Part shown: positions 1 through 11,174 of the stretch, one piece after another
Layout: every line of letters begins with the position of its first letter
Position numbering within the stretch: position 1 is the first letter of the stretch
Source: Crambe crambe
Taxonomy: Eukaryota > Porifera > Demospongiae > Poecilosclerida > Crambeidae
Reading direction: 5' to 3'
DNA length: 64,000 nucleotides
Assembly (NCBI GenBank): GCA_963924555.1
Contig: OZ004581.1
Location: forward strand, 8,967,338-9,031,337
Notes under the pieces: model-generated
The model's input: the letters and a program-made list of their open reading frames with translations, nothing else
What the model was told of the DNA's origin: nothing
Database searches by the model: none
Program-made: the position numbers and the translations under genes

Positions 1-3000
1 AATAACTTACTTTCTGAAGGAATGAAATTAAGCATCAAAATACGACAGTGAAGGTACGACAGGATAAGAGAATAGACAGCATGTAAGTCACAATGCAGAG
101 AATGAGTACGTTCAGAATAACTTACATCCTGAAGGAATGAAATTAAGCATCAAAATACGACAGTGAAGGTACGACAGGGTAAGAGTATAGACAGCATATA
201 AGTAACAATGCAGACAGTGAAGGTACGACAGGACAAGAGAATAGACAGCATGTAAGTAACCATGCAGAGAATGAGTACGTTCAGAATAACTTACCACCTG
301 AAGGAATGAAATTAAGCATCAAAATACGACAGTGAAGGTACGACAAGGTAAGAATATAGACAGCATGTAAGTAACAATGCAGAGAGTGAGTACGTTCAGA
401 ATAACTTACCAACTGAAGGAATGAAATTAAAGTATCGAATACGACAGTGAAGGTATGACAGGATAAGAGAATAAACAGCATGTAAGTAACAATGCAGAGA
501 GTGAGTACGTTCAGAATAACTTACCGGCTGAAGGAATGAAATTAAGCATCAAAATACAACAGTGAAGGTACGGCAGGGTAAGAGAATAGACAGCATGTAA
601 GTAACAATGCAGAGAGTGAGTATGTTCAGGATAACTTACATACTGAAAAAATGAAATTAAGCATCAAAATATGACAGTGAAGGTACAACATGGTAAGAGA
701 ATAGACAGCATGTAAGTAACAATGCAGAGAGTGAGTTAGTTAAGAATGACTTACCGTCTGAAGGAGTGAAATTAAGCACCAAAATACGACAGTAAAGTTA
801 TGACAGGGTAAGAGAATAGACAGCATGTAAGTAATAATGCAGACAATGAAGTTACGACAGGGTAAGAGAATAGACAGCATGTAAGTAACAATGCAGAGAG
901 TGAGTCAGTTTTAAATAACTTACTTTCTGAAGGAATGAAATTAAGCATCAAAATACGACAGTGAAGGTACGACAGGATAAGAGAATAGACAGCATGTAAG
1001 TAACAATGCAGAGAGTGAATATGTTCAGAATAACTTACATTCTGAAGAAATGAAATTAAGCATCAAAATATGACAGTGAAGGAACGACAGAGTAAGAGAA
1101 TAGACAGCATGTAAGTAACAATGTAAAGAGTGAGTCAGTTCAGAATAACTTACTCGCTGAAGGAATGAAATTAAAGGATAAGAGAATAGACAGCATGTAA
1201 GTAACAATGCAGAGAGTGAGTACGTTCAGAATAACTTACCGACTGAAGGAATGAAATTAAAGTATCGAATACGACAGTGAAGGTACGACAGGATAAGAGA
1301 ATAGACAGCATGTAAGTAACCATGCAGAGAATGAGTACGTTCAGAATAACTTACATACTGAAAAAATGAAATTAAGCATCAAAATACGACGACAGGGTAA
1401 GAGAATAGACAGCATGTAAGTAACAATGCAGAGAGTGAGTCAGTTCAGAATAACTTACCTCCTGAAGGAATGAAATTAAGCATCAAAATACAATAGTGAA
1501 GGTACGACAGGGTAAGAGAATAGACAGCATGTAAGTAACAATGCAGAGAGTGAGTATGTTCAGAATAACGTACCTCCTGAAGGAATGAAATTAAGCATCA
1601 AAATATAACAGTGAAGGTAAGACAGGGTAAAAGAATAGACAGCATGTAAGTAACAATGCAGAGAGTGAGTACTTTCAGAATATCTTACCTCCTGAAGGAA
1701 TGAAATTAAGCATCAAAATACGACAGTGAAGGTAAGACAGGGTAAGAGAACAGACAGCATGTAAGTAACAATGCAGAGAGTGAGTACGTTCAGAATAACT
1801 TACCTCCTGAAGGAATGAAATTAAACATCAAAATGCGACGACAGGGTAAAAGAATAGACAGCATGTAAGTAACAATGTTGAGAGTGAGTCAGTTCAGGAT
1901 AACTTACCAGCTAAAGGAATGAAATTAAGCATCAAAATATAACAGTGAAGATATAACAGGGTAAGAGAATAGACAGCTTGTAAGTAACAATGCAGAGAGT
2001 GAGTCAGTTCAGGATAACTTACCGGCTAAAGGAATGAAATTAAGCATCAAAATATAACAGTAAAGATATGACAGGGTAAGAGAATAGACAGCTTGTAAGT
2101 AACAATGCAGAGAGTGAGTCAGTTCAGGATAACTTACCGGCTAAAGGAATGAAATTAAGCATCAAAATATAACAGTAAAGATATGACAGGGTAAGAGAAT
2201 AGACAGCATGTAAGTAACAATGCAGAGAGTGAGTACGTTCAGAATAACTTACCTCCTGAAGGAATGAAATTAAGCATCAAAATATAACAGTGAAGGTAAG
2301 ACAGGGTAAAAGAATAGACAGCATGTAAGTAACAATGCAGAGAGTGAGTCTGTACAGAATAACTTACTCGCTGAAGGAATGAAATTAAGCATCAAAATAC
2401 AACGGTGAAGATACGACAGGATAAGAGAATAGACAGCATGTAAGTAACAATGCAGAGAGTGAGTACGTTCAGAATATCTTACTCGCTGAAGGAATGAAAT
2501 TAAGCATCAAAATACAACAGTGAAGATACGACAAGATAAGAGAATAGACAGCATGTAAGTAACAATGCAGAGAGTGAGTACGTTCAGAATATCTTACCTC
2601 CTGAAGGAATGAAATTAAGCATCAAAATACGACAGTGAAGGTAAGACAGGGTAAGAGAATAGACAGCATGTAAGTAACAATGCAGAGAGTGAGTACGTTC
2701 AGAATATCTTACCTCCTGAAGGAATGAAATTAAGCATCAAAATACGACAGTGAAGGTAAGACAGGGTAAGAGTATAGACAGCATGTAAGTAACAATGCAG
2801 AGAGTGAGTACGTTCAGAATAACTTACCAACTGAAGGAATGAAATTAAGCATCAAAATACGACAGTGAAGGTAAGACAGGGTAAGAGAATAGACAGCATG
2901 TAAGTAACAATGCAGAGAGTGAGTACGTTCAGAATAACTTACCAACTGAAGGAATGAAATTAAGCATCAAAATACGACAGTGAAGGTACGGCAGGGTAAG

Positions 3001-6000
3001 AGAATAGACAGCATGTAAGTAACAATGCAGAGAGTGAGTCAGTTCAGAATAACGTACTTGCTGAAGGAATGAAATTAAGCATCAAAATACAACAGTGAAA
3101 GTACGGCAGGGTAAGAGAATAGACAGCATGTAAGTAACAATGCAGAGAGTGAGTCAGTTCAGAATAACTTACTCGCTGAAGGAATGAAATTAAGCATCAA
3201 AATACGACGACAGGGTAAGAGAATAGACAGCATGTAAGTAACAATGCAGAGAGTGAGTACGTTCAGAATAACTTACCTTCTGAAGGAATGAAATTAAGCA
3301 TCAAAATACGACGACAGGGTAAGAGCATGTAAGTAACAATGCAGAGAGTGAGTACGTTCAGAATAACTTACCAACTGAAGGAATGAAATTAAGCGTCAAA
3401 ATACGAGGACATGGTAAGAGAATAAACAGCATGTAAGTAATAATGCAGAGAATGAGTACGTTCAGAATAACTTACTTCCTGAAGGAACATCAAAATACGA
3501 CGACAGGGTAAGAGAATAGACAGCATGTAAGTAACAATGCAGAGAGTGAGTAGGTTCAGAATAACTTACCAACTGAAGGAATGAAATTAAGCATCAAAAT
3601 ACGACAGTGAAGGTACGGCAGGGTAAGAGAATAGACAGCATGTAAGTAACAATGCAGAGAGTGAGTCAGTTCAGAATAACTTACAAACTGAAGGAATGAA
3701 ATTAAGCATCAAAATACAACAGTGAAGGTACGGCAGGGTAAGAGAATAGACAGCATGTAAGTAACAATGCAGAGAGTGAGTCAGTTCAGAATAACTTACT
3801 CGCTGAAGGAATGAAATTAAGCATCAAAATACGACGACAGGGTAAGAGAATAGACAGCATGTAAGTAACAATGCAGAGAGTAAGTACGTTCAGAATAACT
3901 TACCTTCTGAAGGAATGAAATTAAGCATCAAAATACGACGACAGGGTAAGAGCATGTAAGTAACAATGCAGAGAGTGAGTATGTTCATAATAACTTACCT
4001 CCTGAAGGAATGAAATTAAGCATCAAAATACGACAATGAAGGTAAGACAGGGTAAGAGAATAGACAACATGTAAGTAACAATGCAGAGAGTGAGTCAGTT
4101 CAGAATAACTTACTCGCTGAAGGAATGAAATTAAGCATAAAAATACAACGACAGGGTAAGAGAATAAACAGCATGTAAGTAACAATGTAGAGAGTGAGTA
4201 CGTTCAGAATAACTTACCAACTGAAGGAATGAAATTAAGCATCAAAATACGACAGTGAAGGTATGGCAGGGTAAGTAACAATGCTGAGAGTGAGTACGTT
4301 CAGAATAACTTACCTTCTGAAGGAATGAAATTAAGCATCAAAATACGACAACAGGGTAAGAGAATAAACAGCATGTAAGTAACAATGCAGAGATTGAGTA
4401 CGTTCAGAATAACTTACCTCCTGAAGGAATGAAATTAAGCATCAAAATATGACAGTGAAGGTAAGACAGGGTAAGAGAATAGGCAGCATGTAAGTAATAA
4501 TGCAGAGAGTGAGTCAGTTCAGAATAACTTACTCGCTGAAGGAATGAAATTAAGCATCAAAGTACAATGACAGGGTAAGAGAATAGACAGCATGTAAGTA
4601 ACAATGTAGAGAGTGAGTACGTTCAGAATAACTTACCTCCTGAAGGAATGAAATTAAGCATCAAAATATGACAGTGAAGGTAAGACAGGGTAAGAGAATA
4701 GGCAGCATGTAAGTAATAATGCAGAGAGTGAGTCAGTTCAGAATAACTTACTCGCTGAAGGAATGAAATTAAGCATCAAAGTACAATGACAGGGTAAGAG
4801 AATAGACAGCATGTAAGTAACAATGTAGAGAGTGAGTACGTTCAGAATAACTTACCAACTGAAGGAATGAAATTAAGCATCAAAATACGACGACAGGGTA
4901 AGAGCATGTAAGTAACAATGCAGAGAGTGAGTATGTTCATAATAACTTACCTCCTGAAGGAATGAAATTAAGCATCAAAATACGACAATGAAGGTAAGAC
5001 AGGGTAAGAGAATAGACAACATGTAAGTAACAATGCAGAGAGTGAGTCAGTTCAGAATAACTTACTCGCTGAAGGAATGAAATTAAGCATAAAAATACAA
5101 CGACAGGGTAAGAGAATAAACAGCATGTAAGTAACAATGTAGAGAGTGAGTACGTTCAGAATAACTTACCAACTGAAGGAATGAAATTAAGCATCAAAAT
5201 ACGACAGTGAAGGTATGGCAGGGTAAGTAACAATGCTGAGAGTGAGTACGTTCAGAATAACTTACCTTCTGAAGGAATGAAATTAAGCATCAAAATACGA
5301 CAACAGGGTAAGAGAATAAACAGCATGTAAGTAACAATGCAGAGATTGAGTACGTTCAGAATAACTTACCTCCTGAAGGAATGAAATTAAGCATCAAAAT
5401 ATGACAGTGAAGGTAAGACAGGGTAAGAGAATAGGCAGCATGTAAGTAATAATGCAGAGAGTGAGTCAGTTCAGAATAACTTACTCGCTGAAGGAATGAA
5501 ATTAAGCATCAAAATACGACGACAGGGTAAGAGAATAGACAGCATGTAAGTAACAATGCAGAGAGTGAGTACGTTCAGAATAACTTACCAACTGAAGGAA
5601 TGAAATTAAGCATCGAAATACGACGACAGGGTAAGAGAATAGACAGCATGTAAGTAACAATGCAGAGAGTGAGTACATTCAGAATAACTTACCGACTGAA
5701 GGAATGAAATTAAGTATCAAAATACGACAGTGAAGGTAAGACAGGGTAAGAGAATAGACAGCATGTAAGTAACAATGCACAGAGTGAGTACGTTCAGAAT
5801 AACTTACCTCCTGAAGGAATGAAATTAAGCATCAAAATACGACAGTAAAAGTACGGCAGGGTAAGAGAACAGACAGCATGTAAGTAACAAAATGCAGAGA
5901 GTGAGTTTATTCAGAATAACTTACCTGCTGAAGGAATAAATTAAGCATCAGTGACAGTATGATAGGGTAAGAGAATAGACAGCATGTGAGTAACAATGTA

Positions 6001-6520
6001 GATGTGAGTTGGTTCAGAATAACTTACCCCCTGAAGGCATCAAAATACGACAGGGTAAGAGAATAGACAGCATATAAGTAACAATGCAGAGAGTGAGTTT
6101 ATTCAGAATAACTTACCCGCTGAAGGAATGAAATTAAGCATCAAAATACGACAATGAAGGTATGACAGGGTAAGAGAATAGACAGCATGTGAGTAACAAT
6201 GTAGAGTATGAGTTGGTTCAGAATAACTTACCATCTGAAGCATCAAAAACAACAATGAAGGTACGACAGGGTAAGAGAATAAACAGCATGTAAGTAATAG
6301 TGCTGAAAGTTGTCAAGAATAACTCACACCTGAAGGATCTAAATATGTCAATGAAGGTATGACAGGGTAAGATAATGAGAAGTGATAAAACAATATGTTA
6401 ATGAAGTATAAGTAATAACTTACCAGGAGAAGGGGTAATAAGTTCCAACATCAAATTGAGTGTGTATGGTGTGAAAGAACATGATGCCAAATATAATGTC
6501 AGTCTTGAATGACTCACCTC
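1..6520 (-). repeat. Array A: tandem ~115-bp units, each with a candidate single-codon microexon
   Basis: Sixty units are visible and the array runs off the left edge. On the minus strand each unit reads branch-like CTTAAT, pyrimidine tract, TTCAG, three variable bases, GTAAGT. Unit spacing is 115 or about 104 bp. Lowest base and minus-strand triplet: 11 AAA, 126 GAT, 295 GTG, 410 TTG, 525 CCG, 640 TAT, 755 ACG, 924 AAA, 1039 AAT, 1154 CGA, 1240 TCG, 1355 TAT, 1459 GAG, 1574 GAG, 1689 GAG, 1804 GAG, 1908 CTG, 2023 CCG, 2138 CCG, 2253 GAG, 2368 CGA, 2483 CGA, 2598 GAG, 2713 GAG, 2828 TTG, 2943 TTG, 3058 CAA, 3173 CGA, 3277 AAG, 3372 TTG, 3476 GAA, 3570 TTG, 3685 TTT, 3800 CGA, 3904 AAG, 3999 GAG, 4114 CGA, 4218 TTG, 4314 AAG, 4418 GAG, 4533 CGA, 4637 GAG, 4752 CGA, 4856 TTG, 4951 GAG, 5066 CGA, 5170 TTG, 5266 AAG, 5370 GAG, 5485 CGA, 5589 TTG, 5693 TCG, 5808 GAG, 5925 CAG, 6028 GGG, 6117 CGG, 6232 ATG, 6328 (only two bases, GT), 6424 (no AG acceptor), 6518 GAG. 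Donors at 1574 and 3058 are GTACG. The repeat structure is certain; that the triplets are spliced exons is inference. Confidence 0.85.
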
Positions 6521-6855
6521 CTGAAAGAAAATATTGATACACATACTAATAACATCATAACATAATTCAGCACTTTCTAATCAATAAATATTCCAGACAC
6601 AATCTTGAAACCTCCTTCCTTTTTTGGTAAAGGGTTGACAAGTGAGAATTGGCCCCACCCGTACGTACACATGGGCCACATAGGCACACTGCAGTACAGC
6701 ACAAGCTGCACTTCAGGTGAGGAAGGAATGAGCTTCCAAGTCATTACCAGTGGGTTGCATTGGTACACCCTCTATAATCAATACTCCACAACTAAATGAG
6801 CTGTCACACCCTAGACCCTAGTCCCTAGCTACCTTTTTCATGTGAATACACTCAC

Positions 6856-6930
6856 AAAATATGGTTCAGCTCTGCTAGAAGTAGCCTTCTTCTCTGCTTC
6901 TTCATTCTCTTCACCTTTTTTATCACTCAT
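6856..6930 (-). CDS. First coding exon of gene A (MSDKKGEE...AEPYF)
   Basis: A 75-nt exon starting at ATG (6930-6928) and ending TAT TTT before donor GTGAGT, so 25 codons ending in phase 0. The peptide begins MSDKKGEENEEAEKK, is Lys/Glu-rich and hydrophilic, and ends SSRAEPYF. Near-identical exons of the same length and frame precede arrays B and C; residue 12 is Ala here and Thr in B and C. Conservation of frame, length and donor in three copies is the evidence that it is coding. The next candidate exon is GAG at 6518, across an intron of about 335 nt. The ROC-COR part of this gene would lie left of the window. Confidence 0.75.
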
Positions 6931-8597
6931 GATGTGATCCAGTAAATATTTCTTACCTGATCCAAAAGTCTGTGGGTCAAAGGTTATGATTCACTACGCA
7001 TGCGCAAGATGCAAGTGGTTTCTGCACATAAATAAATCTGAAATGGTCTCAAAATTAATGTCTAACCTAGATGAGTGAATGGTTTTAAGAAAGCATAAGT
7101 AGACAACATGATAAGCATTAAGTGATACCTGCATGTGAAAAGGGGAAAGTCATTCAGCCTGCAGTGTGAAATAATGTCACACTGATCCGTCCTTCTTTAC
7201 TTCTCTCTATTTATTACACAGGTGCACATGTCTGCATCCTTCTCAATATAATTATCAGTCTGTAAAGGATGCAGTATATGTATATCTACCTGTAGCACCT
7301 GTGTGATAGAGAGAAGTTATTAAAGAGGGATGGATCAGTGTGTCTATTCACGACACACTAACATAGAACCTCATTTATTTACTCATAGATTGAAGAGCCT
7401 GAGTGAATACATTCACACTTTTTCTCTATCTGACCTCTCACCCACTTCTCTCTCATCCACCATCTAACCGCTCACCCACTTAATTCCTTCTTCTCCATTT
7501 AACTTCTCACCCACTTCTCCATGCATCCTCCACTTTTTCTCCATCAAACCTCGCACCCACTTCTTCTCCATCTAACCTCTCACCCACTTCTTCTATCCTG
7601 TCACATACTTCCTCTCCACCTAGCCTGTCCCACAATTTTTAGCCTGCCACCCACTTGATGGAGGAACTCTTTCAGAGTTCTGACCGTGACCAAAGATGTC
7701 GGTCGACAACATTCAATGCACTGCAATATGAGCACTTTGACAAAGCATGTGACGTATCACTCAAGTCATGTGTTGAGGACAGACTCCTGTACAATTCAGT
7801 AATGTTTCTGCAAGAAAAGGTCAGCTAACTATACAATTATTATGGGGGGGGACAGGGGGGGGGGGGGGGGGTGCACCCCCTCTGATTTCAATTAAAAAAA
7901 TAACTAGCAGAATAACACTGAGGCAATGACTTATCCTGTTTTTGCTTCCCAAATACCAGATGTAATAATAATTATAAGAAAACTCTAAAATTTTCCCAGG
8001 GGAGCATACCCTAGTTGGCAGGCCTTGCATGCTGTGTAGCCTACCTTCAATTCCTCAATGGAACCCAGATTTGGTACCCCCAATATTTCGTAGTGGATTT
8101 TGTACCCATGCGAAATATCATAGTTGATTTTGCACCCCCACACCAAATATCCTTGAATTCTCCAGTGGTTTTGGTTTGATATCCCCATGGGTGCAAAAAT
8201 CCCTAAGTAGATTCAAAATCCACTACCACATCTTTTCAGTGGATTTGGTATGGGGGTGCATAATAATTCACTAGTGGATTAGGTAGGGGGTACGAAAAAA
8301 GGGGTGCCGAATTTCCTGACACCATACCTGGTCTTACACCTTAAGTTACAGTATACATGGGCATCATGCCCCCCCCCCCCCCCCCCCTTCAAATTCCTAG
8401 ATCCACCCCTGTACATAAGCAAGAAGATTTTTCTGTTGTAAATGTAATTTCTATGTCATATATCTAATGGTACAGTACATATGTACATGTTAACCTCCTT
8501 TTTCTCGAGGATGGGCATAGGCGCCGCCAGACTAGACGTGCAATGTGGTCTTAATAATAATCATTGTTATGATAATACCATGGATATTACAAAGCAT
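6931..8597. other. Upstream of gene A: no gene seen; foldback and CT-rich repeats
   Basis: The first ~400 bases resemble the sequence upstream of genes B and C. Bases 7178-7342 form a hairpin-like inverted repeat (arms starting CACTGATCC and ending GGATCAGTG) that is absent at this spot in B and C, so it looks like a small foldback insertion. Bases 7430-7660 are CT-rich, with imperfect repeats around CACCCACTTCT. A G-run near 7846-7871, a C-run near 8371-8388 and repeated GTGGATTTTG-type words at 8040-8310 are low-complexity. I see no credible exon here. Confidence 0.5.
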
Positions 8598-10854
8598 TTA
8601 AATACACAACTCCTGATCTGAAATGAAGTGAGACGCTAAAGGCATCTCAGGAACAATCAGTTCACAAGGTTGTGGCCCAGCCCCATCCATTTCTTTCACA
8701 GCTAAATACTGTGAATGTGATGAGCTGTAATCTGGGAGATCTTCATCACTGAAGGAAACGTCAAATTCGTTCCCAGAATACTCTTCACTGGAGCTGGCAG
8801 TAGAATCTTCATTGGAGTAGATACTCCCCTCATTTCCACTCATCTCAGGAGGTACTTCGTGGGACGGCTGGTAAGTGGTGCAAGCACGAAGAGAAAATGG
8901 CATTGTGATCACAAACTCATCTCCCTCAACATAAACAGCATTCGCTTCAGGGAGAAGTGGCATAGCATAGCTGCCATCTTGTGTCTCAGTGGCCTCATCA
9001 CTCGCATCATCAGCTGCTTCAATAATCACTATGGCATTGTTTGGACCAAGACCAAATAAAAAGCACAAATATTTGTAAAGACGTGAAAAAAACTGGCCGA
9101 CAAGGATAGTGATTCTCCATCTGTTCTGATTTAATGGAGCTTGGAATTCAGATGATGCAGAATCGACTGAGTAATGAGGTGTAACGTCAGAAGTCTGAAA
9201 GTGATGAGAGTCAAGTCATTACCAGGTGAGGTGAGGCCTGAGCATGAAAAGATTTCAAGCACACTGGGAAGGATTCCGAAGTATTGGACAACCAAGAGGA
9301 TTCAAGTAGCAACTCTTGATCGTTTAACGCACCATTTCCACCACCATTCAATCGTGCTAGTTCTCTGTTTAGCCTGTCACCCACTTTTTGGCGAGGAACG
9401 GAGAAAGATTCGTGGTGAGTGGCTTGCATGCTGGCATATCTCTGAAGTAGTTCCTCTACAGGATTGGGAGAGAATTGTGGAAGATAAGACTGTACATTTT
9501 GATGGAGAGGGTTGATGGTTTTTATACCGAATATGTCGATGAGAGTTAAAGTATAGCGATACAAGCACTTGGAGAGGTCACGTGCCGAGGATCGGTTCGA
9601 TAGTCGGACTTCTTTGCAATTCTGTAGATGATTCTGCAGGTAGGTAGAAAAATGAATTTATCAAATGGATGTGTAATCTGCTCATATAGTTTCATTGCTG
9701 CTGAAACATAGTTTATAGTTCACCCAACAGTGAAAATAAGGATAAAACACTTCACAGTGAAATCTCTGAACAAGGGGCCAAATTCAGCCAAACTGAATGG
9801 AATGAAATGACCTTTCCTAACCTCCGGAAAGGGCCAACCTCTCTACAAAGATCAAAAAAATAATAATCTGTCCCAAACATTGAACCTGGCTGTTGTTCAG
9901 TATGTGCACATCTGCTCTCAATCCCCTCAGAACCTCCCTTTATACTCTCAATCCCCTCGGAACCTCCCTTTATACTCTCAATCCCCTCAGAACCTCCCTT
10001 TATCCACTCTCAATCCCCTCGGAACCTCCCTTTATCCACTCTCAATCCCCTCGGAACCTCCCTTTATCCACTCTCAATCCCCTCGGAACTTCCCTTTACC
10101 CACTCTCAATCCCCTCGGAACCTCCCTTTATCCACTCTCAATCCCCTCGGAACCTCCCTTTATCCACTCTCAATCCCCTCGGAACTTCCCTTTACCCACT
10201 CTCAATCCCCTCGGAACCTCCCTTTATCCACTCTCAATCCCCTCGGAACTTCCCTTTATCCACTCTCAATCCCCTCGGAACCTCCCTTTATCCACTCTCA
10301 ATCCCCTCGGAACCTCCCTTTATCCACTCTCAATCCCCTCGGAACCTCCCTTTATCCACTCTCAATCCCCTCGGAACCTCCCTTTATCCACTCTCACTCT
10401 TAACTGTTGTCTTGGAAGAACCAACTCACACAATGGACACACCACTAGTGGAACCATAGCAACAAATCCATTACACCTGGCATAATATGGAAGTTCCAAT
10501 ACCTGCAGTAAGATAAGCAGTTGTGAGTTAGCTGTACAAGATCTGAACGAGGTCCTAGACATGACGTAATCTATGCTTACATGTGTCTGCGACCAACGAC
10601 TGTGATCTATCGTGCCATGCCTTCCAAGTATCATCTCACACTTTAGCTATTTAACTCTAATGACTTACCCTGCTGGCTACATCATCGAGCAGCCTTTTGT
10701 TTCGAGCATTGTAATCAGATAGCTTCTTTCTTTGGCCACGGCTTGTATACGTATTGTTATAAGATCGGCAATGCTGAATTCGAAGTTGCTTAATAACTGA
10801 CATGGTTGGAAAGCTAGGTAACTCATAGAAGACTAAACTATCGGATATACTCAT
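8598..10854 (-). CDS. Gene G: unidentified multi-exon protein, about 397 aa
   Basis: Exon 1 is 10854-10669 (ATG, 62 codons, starts MSISDSLVFYELPSF, donor GTAAGT, phase 0). Exon 2 is 9633-9223 (acceptor TGCAG, reads NHLQNCKEVRLSNRSS, 137 codons, phase 0). Exon 3 is 9194-8598 (198 codons plus stop). All three join in frame. The first part is basic and helix-like; exon 3 carries a hydrophobic stretch around RITILVGQFF and FLFGLGPNNAIVII, then an acidic Ser/Glu/Asp-rich tail (NEDSTASSSEEYSGNEFD). The gap between exons 2 and 3 is only 28 bases but looks like an intron (GTAATG to TTTCAG). An open stretch at 10502-10430 (VLELPYYARC) with good splice signals may be an alternative exon, but its phase does not fit the next exon. 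I do not recognise the family. Confidence 0.6.
9915..10397. repeat. 32-bp minisatellite in an intron of gene G
   Basis: About 15 head-to-tail copies of a 32-bp unit (TCAATCCCCTCGGAACCTCC plus CTTTATCCACTC). The first copies are shorter and read TATACTC. Copies differ by a few substitutions such as TTCC for CTCC. On the minus, transcribed strand the unit holds GGGAGG and GGGG runs. It is open in more than one frame only because it is a repeat with few stops. Confidence 0.9.
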
Positions 10855-11007
10855 TCGAGCGTATTAATTTTTTTTAATTTAACCGCGAACCCAGCGCCAT
10901 TCTTAATCGCACCTGCGGGTCAACCTGATTGCATATTAAACTGGTAACAGGATGGTGGGTGTTGTTTTGATATAATATACAGCAGCCATGGTCTGAGGAT
11001 ATGCACA

Positions 11008-11174
11008 CTATGCAGCCATGGGGTCCTCCTGTTCAGCTTGTAGGCTTCCATTTCTTCTTCAGTGGGTTCCCGACACTCCCCATCCCTCTTCAGAGAGTTG
11101 TATGGTCTCTTCCTCTCATCCATCACCATCAGTCTCTCCATCTTCCCCTCTCGGTCCTCCTCAGCCAGTAGTGC
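11008..11174 (-). pseudogene. SLU7-like: SLU7-like C-terminal exon relic
   Basis: After a CTCAG acceptor the minus strand reads [16 protein letters not shown], then [12 protein letters not shown] and [14 protein letters not shown]. The DERKRPYNS and [10 protein letters not shown] blocks are the hallmark C-terminus of the splicing factor SLU7. Right after KLNR the frame slips by one base; the other frame gives EDPMAA and a stop, the expected family ending. One frameshift plus incomplete upstream exons make a relic more likely than a working gene. Confidence 0.6.

Noticed and set aside
112..5140. Many minus-strand open frames of 60-70 codons inside the arrays (with words such as THSLHCYLHAVYSL)
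   Set aside because: They read through the repeat unit including its splice signals, are in different frames relative to gene order, and are simply open because the unit lacks stops in one frame.
1..6300. Plus-strand splice-like motif AATGCAG, AGA, GTGAGT in each unit
   Set aside because: It also frames three bases, but they are constant, there is no pyrimidine tract before the CAG, and the flanking genes are on the minus strand.
6577..6799. Overlapping open frames on both strands (copies at 27851-28088)
   Set aside because: They lie in the first intron of genes A and B; the third copy near 56450-56600 has frame-breaking indels.
9880..10485. Long plus-strand open frames with SIPSEPPFIHSQ-type repeats
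   Set aside because: Translation of the 32-bp minisatellite; open in two frames at once and antisense to gene G.
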